Origin: Litsea cubeba
Lineage: Eukaryota > Streptophyta > Magnoliopsida > Laurales > Lauraceae
NCBI GenBank assembly: GCA_012931725.1
Contig: CM022948.1
Span: 109,230,477 to 109,294,476 of the forward strand
Reading direction: 5' to 3'
Length of the DNA stretch: 64,000 nt
Both the position numbers and the translations under genes were made by a program. Positions within the stretch are counted from its first letter, which is position 1. Every line of letters starts with the position of its first letter. This document shows positions 1 through 11,289 of the stretch, piece by piece. The notes under the pieces are model-generated. The model was given only the letters and a program-made list of their open reading frames with translations, searched no databases and had not been told where the DNA came from.

Positions 1-563
1 CAGTTGTGTTTTAATGGCATTGAAATCACGAACGCGGAGTTGAACCATGAATTGAATGAAGGTTCATTTATGGGTACATTGAAGGTTCTCAGGAAATTGA
101 ATTGAAGACTTTGAACAAGGGGTTTGGTCCTCACCTGAGCTCACATCACAGCAACCGATACAAAGCTTTGTAGGGTCTCTATCTTTGAATGTCTTGGTGA
201 CTGAAGAATACTCTTTCCTTTAATAGGAGAGAAACACCTTCATGTCTTCTCTGTTTAATTATAACAGCAGTTTGATGAACCATGCAGTAAACATGGCAGG
301 CAAGTAATGGCAGTTAGACACTTGGCATCTGAAAATCATAAAATTCAACCGCGAAATTATCCTCCTAAATAGTTAATCTTACTGTAACATCGCCATTTTT
401 ATGATATTGCCCTGTTCTTATCTGGTGATGATCTTCCCAAATTTTTGTCTAGTGTTTCCTAGGATGATGGTCTCCAATGGTATTTAAAACTTCTCTCACA
501 CACAAAAAAAAAAGAAAAAAAAAAAAGAAAAACTAACCGTCCTAATTAGATGTTTTTAGCTAG
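1..563. other. Gene-free flank
   Basis: No open reading frame of useful length or recognisable motif is seen on either strand. The stretch is AT-rich and ends in A-rich low-complexity sequence near 505-532. It could be a flank or untranslated part of a gene lying to the left, but nothing here supports an exon call. Confidence 0.5.
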
Positions 564-571
564 CCTATGAA

Positions 572-722
572 GGGGAATGTTCATATGCATTTTTCCCCCA
601 TCATAGAGTGAGGGACATTCCATTTTTTGCACATGAAAAGTGCATTTTGTACTTGAAAATTTTCAAAAAAGGAAGTGTTCCTCACCCTATGGTGAGGGAA
701 AGATGCATATGAATGTTCTCCC
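572..722. mobile_element. hAT-like foldback MITE
   Basis: A 151-bp palindromic element. The left arm starts GGGGAATGTTCATATGCAT and the right arm, reverse-complemented, starts GGGAGAACATTCATATGCAT, so the two halves can fold on each other. The same 8 bp, CCTATGAA, flank it at 564-571 and 723-730. An 8-bp target-site duplication is the hallmark of hAT transposition. The element has no coding capacity, so it must have been moved by a transposase made elsewhere. The exact end may shift by one or two bases because the termini are C/G runs. Confidence 0.75.
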
Positions 723-1071
723 CCTATGAATATAAGGTCTTAGTCTCATGATGGTGCCGCATAAGACATTTGTGTAGGATTTTTTATCCTTATCTTTAAA
801 TTTGGGGAAGCATGGATTGAAAATCCTGCAATGCCCTTTTGCAGGCATGGTTTAAAATCGTGGTATCAGTCGCAGTATCTGCCGGGACAAAAATCGATAT
901 GATATTGGTATCGGTTGCGGTTATCGGTCTGTCACGGTCGTCGCGGTATGAATTTTTTTTTTTACTCCAAAAAATTCAGAATATTAGAAAATGATGGGAA
1001 ACAATATTTTTTTTCCATTAGTAACAACAATAAATCAAAATATCGGTCGCCTTAAGTTATGAGTCATGTCT

Positions 1072-4000
1072 TTTTTTTTTTTTTTTGATTGGTAACGGTA
1101 AATTAAATTAAGGATAAGGCAACAGTACAAGAAAATCTCCAACAAAAGAAGAAACAAAAAAAAAAAAGAGTTGGTACAAAGGCCATATACCAACACCAAA
1201 AACAACAAAACTAAACAATAGGGGCCACTAGCTGAACAACTCTATGCACTCCTTGTTTGGCTAAAGAGTCTGCCAAACCATTTGCTGACCGAAAAATATG
1301 AGTAAAAGAAACTTTAATCGAAGAAGATAAAGCCTTAATCTCATTGAGATAATATTGAAATCTCTAAGGACCCCTCTCCACCTTAGACACCCACCAAATA
1401 GCATTCGAAGAATCACTTTCCACAATTAAGCTTTCCTTGAAAGTAGAAGAAAAAATCCTTAAAGCTTCCAAAATAGCAAGCACTTCAGCTTCATTAGATT
1501 CTTTTATACCAACATTCTTGGAGAATATAAACAACACTTCACCCTTATCATTCCTAAGAGCTCCACCAATACCCGCTGGCCCGGGCTTGCCTTTAGCTGC
1601 ACCATCAACATTAAATTTTAACCAACCCGATGGAGGAGGACACCAACAGGCCACTTTCATATTCTTGGACGGACCACATGACATGCAAGCTTCCCAATTC
1701 TGAAGAATACAATCTAAATTCATTCCAATAAATTCCTTTCTTAAAAGAGCCCATTCTGCTACTCTAACCTCCACAAGCAAAACAATATCTTCCAGCATCG
1801 AAGGAGATCTCCTAAAAGTTCTGTCATTTCTTTCCTTCCAAAGAGACCATAAAATTGCAAAGGGAATGATCCTCCACAAAATTAAGCCACAACCATGAAA
1901 AGGACTAACCCTCCACTCTTCCACCAACTGATATAGGGAGTGTGGGAGGCACCAAAGCAGACCACACCTCCTCAAGAAATGACTCCAAAGATAGGTTGCA
2001 TAATCACAATGCAAGAAGATATGATTAATGGATTCTCCATCCTTCCCACACAAAGAGCAGCAGTCCACCAATTCATCTGACATCATTCCTCTCCTGCGAA
2101 GGTTATCAACCGTAGCCAATTTACCGGAAACTGCCAGCCAACAAAAAGCCTCTACTCTAGGAGGCATCAAACCAAGCCAAACCTGCAAAAAAGGGGCTAG
2201 AGCCTCCATCGAAGAGTCCAAAGCCTTATAACAAGACTTTGGAGAAAACTGACCAGAGGGGTGGGGCTTCCAAATGCGGACGTCTGGCTCATCTCTGCAG
2301 ATAAAAGTGTTAGAAAGAAGACTCAACAATGACTCATACTGAGACAACTCAGACGGACGCAACACTCTCGAAAACAACACAGACCAAGACACATTGTTCC
2401 CCTCCCAAATATAACAATCTTTAACAGAAGACTCTTTATTAGAAGCCACCCGAAAGAGTCTAGCAAATAAAAGACACATAGGACCCCCGCCCAACCAATC
2501 GTCCAACCAAAATCGGACACGATTCCCCTCCCCCACATTGAAACCCACCCCTTTGTTAATGACTTTACCCCTCTCACTAAACTCGTCCCCCAAACTAGAA
2601 ATGACTCTCCACAACCCAGAGACACGATACAAAGGAACTTTAGAAGGAACCCACCCCCAATGATCGTCACCATATTTAGACACAATGACTTTCCTCCATA
2701 GAGCATCTCTTTCTTCACCAAACCTCCACCACCATTTAGCTAAAAGAGCCCAATTCTTTAGCCCAAGATCACCAAGGCCCAAACCCCCCCGCCCACTTTG
2801 GTTTCACTACTTCACTCCATCTTACAAGATGCATTTTCTTTTTATTGGTTTGGCCTCCCCACAAGAAATTCCTTCTTAAACGGTCTAAATTTTCAATCAC
2901 CGCCTTTGGCACTTTGAAAAGAGACATATAATACACAGGCAAGTTGGAAAGAGTGGCTTTAATCAAAGCAATCCTTCCCCCCAAGGAGAGATAATGGCTC
3001 TTCCACTTGGATAACTTTCTTTCAAATCTCTCTATCACAGGAGTCCACATAGCCTTTCTACTCGGATTCCCCCCTACCGGCATTCCAAGATACTGAAAAG
3101 GTAATTTGCCGACTTGACAATGCAATCTCCTTGCCATAAGAGCAATGTGATCTTTCGTACTCCCTACCCCCACTAAAAAGCTTTTTGATAGATTTATCTT
3201 TAATCCCGAAACCAACTGAAAATATCTTAAAATCCTTTTCAAGACTATGAGCTCCTCCCATCTGGCAGAAGAAAATAAGATGGTATCATCTGCAAATTGA
3301 AGGTGAGTTATCGCCTCTCCATTGGAACCAACTTCAAAGCCCTCAATGAGCCTCATTTCCTTAGCCTTCGATAACAGAGTTCCCATCACTTCAACAACCA
3401 AAGTGAAGAGAAAAGGGGAAAGTGGGTCACCTTGTCTCAGACCTCTAGAAGCTCTAAAAAGCCTCGAGGGAGAACCATTAACCAAAACCGAAAAAGAAGT
3501 AGAAGAAATACATTCCCAAATCCATCCTCTCCATTTAGAACCAAAACCAAATCTTCCAATCATATAATCCACAAAAGTCCAATCAACATGATCATAAGCC
3601 TTTTCCAAATCAAACTTAAAAATAACACCCTCCTTACGAGACCTTTTCCTTGAATGGATAAGCTCATTTGCAATCAAAATCCCATCAAGAATCTGCCGCT
3701 TATTGACAAAAGCACCTTGGAAAGGACTAATGATGAATGGCAACACTCTTTTCAATCTGTTCGCCAAGATCTTTGACAACAGCTTGTAAACACATCCCAC
3801 TAAACTAATAGGACGATAATCCTTCAGCTCCACAGGATTTGGAATTTTTGGAACGAGTGTCAAAAAAGTAGCATTTAGGTCCTTATTAAGCCTGCCTCTG
3901 CGGTGAAATTCTGCCAGCATCTCATAGAAATCATCTTTTAAAAAATGCCAACCGGCTTTAATGAAGGAGAAATTAAAACCGTCAGGACCAGGCGCCTTAT

Positions 4001-4113
4001 CTCCATCACATTCTACTAAAGCAGAGTAAATCTCCTCCTTATCGAAATCCCTCTCCAACCATGCCGAATGGTCAAAACTAATTGAAGTTAAAGGAATTGT
4101 TATGTTAGAGTAT
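1072..4113 (-). mobile_element. 5'-truncated LINE (non-LTR retrotransposon)
   Basis: A minus-strand LINE. Its 3' poly(A) tail appears as the plus-strand T run at 1071-1086. It is flanked by a 15-bp direct repeat TTATGAGTCATGTCT at 1057-1071 and 4114-4128, the target-site duplication of target-primed reverse transcription. The 5' part (ORF1 and endonuclease) is missing, so the copy was truncated at insertion. The 3' end carries the motif TTTACCGTTACC before the tail, which is also seen in the LINE remnant at 27985-28700. It landed inside the hAT-like element 846-4843, so it is younger than that element. Confidence 0.93.
1211..4113 (-). pseudogene. LINE ORF2 fragment: reverse transcriptase, zf-RVT, RNase H
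   Basis: The reading frame starts inside the reverse transcriptase. Motifs in order are YRPISLVGCVYKLLSKILA, FDLEKAYDHVDW (catalytic Asp), GLRQGDPLSPFLF and FADDTILF (catalytic FADD). A Cys/His zf-RVT region follows near 2000-2250, then RNase H (FNVDGAAKGKPGPAGIGG, VESDSSNAIWW). Two lesions are visible. A one-base indel in the C run near 2784-2791 splits the frame. A TAG at 1364-1366 replaces a Trp codon, as judged from the related copy at 28102-28371, which reads GPWKF there. The natural stop is TAG at 1211-1213. The first residues of the long open frame up to 4124 come from the target duplication, not from the LINE. Confidence 0.9.
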
Positions 4114-4946
4114 TTATGAGTCATGTCTATGTCACAGTTCGCTGTCTTCTCCTGTATTTCATATAATGCAACTATTATTTTGACTCATGGTCAATTTATT
4201 AGTGTAAAATATAAAAAAATAAAGATAACATAACAATTATCTGTACACTATTAATAAGCTATTGGTATTTACTATTTAGTATCATAAATACTCTAACATT
4301 TTTTTTAAGTAGAAGATTTTAAAAAAATTTATTTTTCTATACCCAAAATCATGTTTATAAGTAGATCTAGTATGAAAGTGTGTAGATCTAAGTGAAGAAC
4401 ACAACACAAACCCAAAAATGACATGCCAATGATCTTTTCATTCATTTCCATACTTTATCTAAAAATAAAAAAATAAAAAACACATAATATATAGTAAAAA
4501 TAAGGAAGTTAAGATGATTTTATCTTTTACTAAATAAAATGATTTCTTTAAGAAATAGTGTTAGAATTTGAAAATATGTAAGAGAATGAGCTATGGAGAC
4601 ATGGTTGCTCTAAGGAGATTAGGGGAGAGGAGAAGAAAATGGAAAAATAGGGAAAATGTTACCAAAAATTAGGGTTTTTGACCGTTACTCCATCTCAGCC
4701 TATATTTTGCTCGATTGAGATTGATCGATATTTTGGAGATATTTTGCCTGATTGGTATCGCAGTGAAATATCGTCACAATATGGGCTGATATCGGTTCAT
4801 GTCGGCCAATATGAACCGGTATCGGCCGAGTTTCTAAATCAAGTTTGCAGGACTCCCCACATGTAAAATCTCGCATGATTTAGATAGTCAACAAATAAAG
4901 TGCCAAGTTTCTACAAATGGAAACCTGTAACACGGAAGAATGGTTT

Positions 4947-5140
4947 ACAGTGGAAACCTGTATGTATTTACAACTTCTCCACTGATTTAAACAGTGAAAA
5001 CATGTGTTTACAGCTTTTCCACAAATATGAACAGTGGAAGACCTGTATTTACAGCTTTTCCGCCAATTTGAACGGTGGAAAACATATATTTGTAGCTTTT
5101 CCGTCAAAGTAAACCGTGGAAAACCTGTATTTGAGGATGA
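4947..5140. repeat. Minisatellite, about 41-bp units
   Basis: About five degenerate tandem units begin near 4947, 4991, 5031, 5072 and 5112. Each contains a variant of ACAGTGGAAAACCTGTATTT followed by ACAGCTTTTCC. Short open frames run through it on both strands but change with each unit and have no conserved feature, so it is read as a non-coding minisatellite. Confidence 0.75.
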
Positions 5141-5222
5141 TGAAAGTATTATGGTGGTGGATTGGGTGAAAAAAAAAAGTGGGGGGTATAGTAAGGCAAT
5201 GAGGAAGAAGAAGACATAAGGA

Positions 5223-7520
5223 TTGACGCTAGCTTCACCCAAATTTTTCTAAGCGACATTATCGTCTCTCACAAAAAAAGTACACAAAATATAAAAAGGT
5301 GGCAGGAAGACAGAATTGGTTCTGTACAATTTGTAGGGACCATTCGCGAAAAATGACCAAATTTTGGATGAACTTTGGATGAAGTCAAAGATTTGATCCA
5401 CCCTCATCTGGTCCCTTCTCTACAGTGTTATACATAGGTGCTATTACAGGTTGGGCCCAATGCCACACAACGCCATTTGAATGCCATCAAAATTATTGGT
5501 TATACCTTTCATAAGAAAATATATATTGGTTATCTATATTCCCCAGAACAGTAGATCCTGTCCATCTAATAATTGGCCCTTTTTCTATGGCCAGTGAGTA
5601 CTCCTGCTGCATTGAGTAGTTATATCAACAGTCAATTTCTGCAAGCCACAGATCAATGTAAGATCCATAGCGGGGCCCGATCAAATATGCCATAGCATTG
5701 ACAGGGAAATTTTCACAGGTGAGTCTGACCCAACCAACTCTGCCAACTAAAATTGCAGATGAATGCTCAAATCAGGACATATCTGAAAAACATCCTACCT
5801 ATATGTAGGTTCTGTAATGACTTGGGAGTTGGGAACTTGGGATTCATTGTAAGGTTCTGTAATTAATTGTTGCAACTCCCCTCCATTTCCCAAAGTCCCA
5901 ATGGATGGTGGGGCCTACAAGTTCAACGTCAGGAAGAGCTAATTCTGACCTCACATGTGTAGAAACGTGTGGGTGCTACTCTCAGCAATGACAAGTCCTG
6001 GAAAAGTATAAAATTTCCTTCTCAACTAGCATTTATTGTCTAAAATCTATGGAATGGAGTTGATGTCTATCTTCTCAATAATGTCTTCTCTTACTACTGT
6101 AGTACTGTGTGATCACTAAAACAAGCTCTGCATAAATGTGATGCAATGTTTTTCTCATGTTAGATTTGATGGTGTAAAAAGAATCAAAGAGCAATTAATG
6201 GGGGCAGCTACCTTTCACCATTCATGGACACGTGACAATCACAGACCAATGACTTTAGGTGGTAAAAAGACTTTAGATGCATTGATTCCTTGATAATGAC
6301 CAAAAGCCTAAAGCCTGTAACTTCCTTTTCTTTCTTCTAGAGGATGTGTTCGTCATTACTGGTATGAAGTCTAAACTGATAGGTCGTTTCCGTTGAATCG
6401 AAAGCGAGCTAACGGGGCAGCAGTTGATACCAACTATGATAGGTGATAGATTCGAAATTGCATTATCTAATTTTTTTTTTCTGAATTTATAGGGATTATT
6501 TGGATCAAAAGACTGAAAATCCTATATTATTAAATTAAAAAAACGTGAACTAGATTTAAAAAGATGCACAATGTGTAGTTGGGCCTGTACTATTTTTTTA
6601 CCACACAAGTTAATTCGTACTTGCTACAGTGCCAAATAATAATGAGAATGGGGCCACGTAGCTCCGTGGGTTCGTGCACCTAAGTTTCTGTTCTGTATGT
6701 TTTTAGTGCGGCCGTTTCATTGCTAAAAAAAAATTGAACGGATGGCATTACAACATTCCAAACCCGAGCACATCACCTTCTATTTGCTGATGCAGCGCTT
6801 TTCTTTTTGAGTCCTGCTACAGGCAATGGGACCCGTGGGATCTCAGTTGCCGTGGGAGCCGTGCCCCCTGTTGAGTCTAATTTTCGGGCCCGGTAGACTT
6901 TTTTTTTTTTTTTTTTTTTAATGCTATACCATGCCAATAGTCTTTAGATTTACGATCTTCTTTTTTAATGATATCGTCTTATGGCTGCGGAGGCTACTAA
7001 GAGAGTGCTCTCCACTGGAGAGACCAAAATTAGGGGCTTTCCGCTTTGTACTATGCAATATATGCTATGAAAGGATGCGGTCATTCTAAAATTCGTGTGC
7101 ACATGGATGTCTTGGAAGTAGTCAAAGCAGTCAAGGGTGGTAAAGATTGGTCTACTTAGTCTCTTGTTGAGTTGTTGGTGATTGAGATTGTTTTAATTCC
7201 TAGAGCCTAGAGGACTTAACAAGGTGGCCATTTCCTTACTAAATGTGGTCAATTTGGTCTCAACATTTTTGAAGCATGATGATGTTTGGTTTTTTCTCTT
7301 CGTTTTTTTTTTTTTTTTTTTTTTTTTGTTATTGTTGTTGTTTTCTTATTCGCAATGAATATACATCTTTTCATAAATTAAAACACCACCAGTTGGCGTT
7401 TATTTACATGAACCTTTTTTTTTTTTTTTTTTTGTAAAGAGACATTTCTGTCCATCCTATTTCTAATAATAGGAATCCAACTAAGCAGGCCCCAGGCATG
7501 TAAGCACAATATGAGGTCTG
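5223..7520. other. Intergenic sequence with poly-T tracts
   Basis: No gene is recognised. At 5223-5273 there is a half-copy of a GACGCTAGC ... AAGCGACATTATCG motif that also occurs, in inverted pairs, in the MULE-like element at 41765-42945. Long poly-T runs lie near 6899-6919, 7304-7327 and 7414-7433. The 6640-6900 part is locally GC-richer, but no exon follows it. Confidence 0.4.
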
Positions 7521-7528
7521 CTCTTAGG

Positions 7529-7984
7529 CATAGTTGTGAAATTCGTTTCATTTTGGACGAAATTTCATTTCGGTCTACATACCAAAACAGAATAACCTTA
7601 CAAAACTTTTTAGGTAAGATTTTGGATGACTTCGGAAATTCTAGTGGAATTCGGTCAATTTATGAAATCTCGCCCAAAATGATTTTAAAGGACTTGTTGC
7701 AATTATTGTTCTTAAAAGCCCCAACCCCTACCCTAAGCCCTCTTTGAAATAGAAATAAAGAAATAAATAATAATAATAATAATTTCACTTAAAATAAACT
7801 TTCTAATCAAATTTCACTTAAAATAAGTCCCTTATCAAATCTTTACATTTGTTGTGTGTGTATATAAATTTATATTTTTTTTTCAAAAAATAAGTTTAAA
7901 AAATCTCACCAAAATTTTTTGATCAAACGAGGTTTCTCATTTGGAGGACAAACCGAAACGTCTAAAATGATATTCACAATTATG
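7529..7984. mobile_element. hAT-like MITE
   Basis: A 456-bp element with inverted ends: left CATAGTTGTGAAATTCG and right, reverse-complemented, CATAATTGTGAATATC. Flanking 8-mers CTCTTAGG (7521-7528) and CTCTCAGA (7985-7992) agree at 6 of 8 positions and look like a decayed target duplication. The inside has repeated TTTCGGT motifs and an AAT run near 7762-7783. No coding capacity. Confidence 0.5.
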
Positions 7985-7992
7985 CTCTCAGA

Positions 7993-9327
7993 TAAGCACA
8001 ATAGGAGGGCAATGGGAGGGTGAAGATCTTCCCCGCTCTTTTTCACCTAAGTGGGGCTTCTTGATGGTAGGGATAGGGACGTGCTAGACTGGGGTCCAAT
8101 TCCTACCTGAACTTGAATTAGGATCGGTGACCTCTACCCAACGTAGAGACCAGGTCACAACCCGTACCTGGTCCTAAATTTCAATTGAAGGCCAGAACCA
8201 AAATTGAGCCAAATAAAGGGCATGCAATTGAACCCGAATTGTGGCACATTCACTATACACACACTTGTAAAACTTATTTAGATAAATATAATAAACTTGA
8301 AATACATAAATAGTATGGCTCGAGAGAGAAAACATAATTCATGAAGCTGACCCAACGTAGTTGGGATTTGAAGACAACGATGATGATGACACATAAATAA
8401 TACATAGTATATGTTAGTGGCATCTCGCCATTAGGCAGGCATCGTATCTTCTGAGTGGAATTATATATAGTAAATTTATTAAAATAGGTGACTTGTGGTG
8501 GCAGAAAAAAAGGCCTTTAAATGCGAATTTTTTTTCGTTGCTAAAAGTAATTTTTTGTGGCAGAAATGATTTCCGATACAAAAGATGCCGTTTTTAGCCC
8601 CCCACATACCACTGAAGATATACCACCCTTATCAGTGGCGGAAAACCGCCACTAAAGGTGTTTTTCCGTCGCTAAAAGTCATTTTTTTTAACAGTAACGT
8701 TGAATTTATTTGGGCCTATGAAGCGGAATTAAACCAAAACCTAAGTTTTTTTTACCGTGGAGTGGATCAAAACCTAGACCCAAATGGAGCTGAGGTCTAA
8801 ATTTGGATAAAACCTGGTTTATTCGATGTAGTCATTTCCTATGTTTGGGTATTAGAGGACCCATTGAAGGATTGCTATTAATTAACTTACATTTCCAGTA
8901 GGTTGCAGATCAATTTATTGCATTAAAGAGTTCCTTAGCCATCATTATCACAATTGTTCTTAACCAATTATCATATTCTGGGAACAAAACTTGGGATAAT
9001 TTCAGATTTTGTGGGTTTGTTGGATATTATCAGGAAAATTTCATGAAAATGCTAGTCTTTTTTATAAAAGATTCAAAATAATAAATAAATTTTAAAACAT
9101 GGGGTTGAAAATCGTAGACATCTTCAATTAGAACCAGTCCAACTTGCATACCTGTTCCAGACGCGCGTTTGATGAGTTGTTTAAATTTAGACATTGGGTG
9201 AAATATGAAACAGTGAGGAATGTGACTGCTCCCAAATGAAAGATTTTATCTTTTCGTTCAAACTAATCAAATGTTAAAGGCTGATTTTAAATAGAAGCTG
9301 TAAGTTGATGAAATTGATGATGCTAAT
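7993..9327. other. Intergenic sequence with SINE-like and MITE-like traces
   Basis: No gene is recognised. Near 8343-8392 the sequence GACCCAACGTAGTTGGGAT followed by GAT repeats resembles the 3' end of plant Au-type SINEs. Between about 8480 and 8700 there are several GCGGAAAA / GCTAAAAG motifs that recur at 21270-21330, 50260-50290, 59560-59710 and 60340-60520 and probably mark a MITE family. None of these has clear ends here. Confidence 0.35.
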
Positions 9328-9807
9328 TGATGATGCCAAAATTGGTTTCGGACACCACCGGTCGAGTAATAAATGCTAAATGCAATAATTCAATAATTAA
9401 AGAGGAGGGAGAAGGGATTGTAGTGGTTCGGTCAAAATGACCTACGTCCACTTCAGAAAGGCAGAGGTTGCCTGTGGTATTTTACTTCTCCAATGAGTAT
9501 GGATTACAGGCTAGGAGAATACAAGAGTAGAAAAATAGAAAGATATCAATTGCCCCCCAAGTGCTGGTGGGGCTCCTCGATTTATAGTCCTCCCCTAACA
9601 GATGGAGACGACTCTTCAGCAACGTTTGCCCTGCTTGAATGGAGCCTTCGAACTGCCATCGCGCTGGACGAGGCAGGTGAGATATTCTCCGCATGACCTG
9701 GTAAAAGCGGGACTGCTTCCGAAGCGACGTGGCTGCCTTGACTTGGTCACTTCGTGGATTTGGACTTGGGTTTATCACGGACTGGGTCATTTGGGCCTGA
9801 CCCATCA
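9328..9807 (-). repeat. 3' LTR of the gag-only element
   Basis: 480 bp, aligned by eye to 12857-13336 with only scattered single-base differences. Ends are TG...CA. It is the 3' LTR because the element reads on the minus strand. Confidence 0.9.
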
Positions 9808-9949
9808 TTTGCCCCTTAATGCCTCGTGCCCAAAGAAAGCTTTGAAAGGGTGGCATTTCGAATATCCAGGTCTCTCCTCCCTTCCAAGAATTTTTAGCAT
9901 TTGTGGCGAGAGAATCTGATCGCCTGGATGAGGCTGGACGCGCAGGGAG

Positions 9950-10290
9950 TCTTTGGCGCCCGGTGAAGAGGTCCCTCAGACGCCTGAGGAGGAGGTTCCC
10001 TGGGTGCCCGGGGAGGAATGCTTTGGGCGCCCAGGCCTGAGGGGGAGGCCCCCTTGGGCACCAGGAACATGCTTGGGCGCCCAGGGGGTCTTGCTTTAGG
10101 GCGCCCATGACTGAGGAGGAAGTCCCCTGGGCGCCCAGAAGAGGTTGGGCGCCCAGGGGGCCTTGGAACACCCGGGGAAGAGTGGTTTGGGTGCCCAGGA
10201 CTGAGGAGGGAGTCCCCTGGGCGCCCAGGGCCTTGGAACGCCCGAGGAAGAGTGGTTTGGGCGCCCAGGACTGAGGAGGGAGTCCCCTGG
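9950..10290. repeat. GC-rich minisatellite near the 3' LTR
   Basis: Repeated GGGCGCCCAGG / ACTGAGGAGGGAGTCCCC blocks. The last two units have a period near 70 bp (about 10188 and 10258). The same GGGCGCC core recurs in the gag N-terminal region at about 12330-12480 and near 12705. Minisatellites in the hypervariable 3' region are a described property of Tat-type gypsy elements. Confidence 0.75.
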
Positions 10291-10667
10291 TACGGCAGGA
10301 CAGTTTCTATTTCAGATCTGTTTTGATATTTTTGTTTTGGGGGCGCTGCCCCCTGTGCCCCTGCGAGCTGACCAGGCAGCTCGACCCCCGCCGGGGGACA
10401 CCCCCAGACCCCCTCTGCGAAGCGCATGATATAAAGTTTTGGAAACTTTTGGCATCCTACAAATTGGTAGGCTCATTTGTCTCTCCCTTAGCATATGTAA
10501 ATTCCAACTTCGAGTATCTAGATTCTGCCCCTCGGTAACTTCTGATGGGTCATCCCAGAAGAAGAAGATGAGCCCGCAACTTGCTAGAAAGAATGCTCCA
10601 AATCCTAGGCTGCAACAGTGGGCTCGGGCATAGTCGCTGCAGCGCGGAAAATGAGAGAGCTTCTTAG

Positions 10668-11203
10668 GCTGAGGAGAGGGCTGCCCTAGCTGGAAGGGCT
10701 TCCAAGGTTGATCTTTCGGCGGCCCGCGAGAGGGTGACCAGGCTTGAGACCGAACTTTTAGCAGCCTCAGAGAGGGCGGCCAAGGCGGAGGCTGAGCTTG
10801 TGAATGACCTTGAGAGGGCTTCGCTCAGTAAAGCTGAGCTTGTGAAGACCCGCGAGAGGGCTTTGCTCAGTGAGGCTGAGCTTCTGAAGACCCGCGAGAG
10901 GGCTTCACTCAATGAGGTGAGCTTCTGAAGACCCGCGAGAGGGCTTCGCTCAAATGAGGTGAGCTTCTGAAGACCCGCGAGAGGGCTTCGCTTAATGAGG
11001 CTGAGCTTGTACAGACTCGTGAGAGGGTGATGCTCAGAGAGACCGTTGTAGAGACAGTGATTGGGGCGGTACATGAGCGAACTGCTTTCCCAGATATTGA
11101 CCTCTTAGGCTTCGTGCCGACTGAGGCGCTTGATGATTGTAGTGGCAGCTCTGATGATGTCGATGATAATGGTGATGCCGAGGACAACTTTGAGAGTGAT
11201 TAG
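10668..11203 (+). pseudogene. Antisense ORF with coiled-coil repeats and acidic tail
   Basis: The frame runs opposite to gag. It holds about six 42-bp units (10794-11040) coding for a 14-residue repeat such as ERASLSEAELLKTR, which is two heptads and strongly coiled-coil-like. After the repeats the protein continues to an acidic C-terminus (DDVDDNGDAEDNFESD) and a TAG at 11201-11203. Small indels in the repeats near 10915 and 10947-10955 give a net shift of -1, so the frame that starts at 10734 ends early at 10928. An in-frame TAG lies at 10665-10667. Some Tat-lineage gypsy elements are known to carry antisense ORFs near the 3' LTR; function is unknown. Confidence 0.6.
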
Positions 11204-11289
11204 AGGGCATGAGACTTTTTTTTTAACAAAAAAATCAAGCCCCCAAACCCTCACTACTTTGACTCTCTTACGGTATTACTGGTAATACC

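Larger units (their letters stand above)
846..4843. mobile_element. hAT-like non-autonomous element split by a LINE
   Basis: The outer ends are imperfect inverted repeats: left CATGGTTTAAAATC and right, reverse-complemented, CTTGATTTAGAAAC. The 8-bp TTTGCAGG is found directly outside both ends, at 838-845 and 4844-4851, as expected for hAT. The inside is full of degenerate GGTATCGG/CGATAT motifs on both sides of a LINE insertion at 1072-4113. Removing the LINE and one copy of its target duplication leaves about 940 bp without coding capacity. The family call rests on the target-duplication length and the termini only. Confidence 0.65.

Noticed and set aside
5034..5219. Plus-strand 61-codon frame
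   Set aside because: It runs through the minisatellite and out into unrelated sequence; the repeat explains the open frame.
9482..10427. Long minus-strand frames (229 and 177 codons) in the gag-only element
   Set aside because: They are Pro/Gly-rich translations of the LTR edge and the GC-rich minisatellite, and overlapping frames are equally open.
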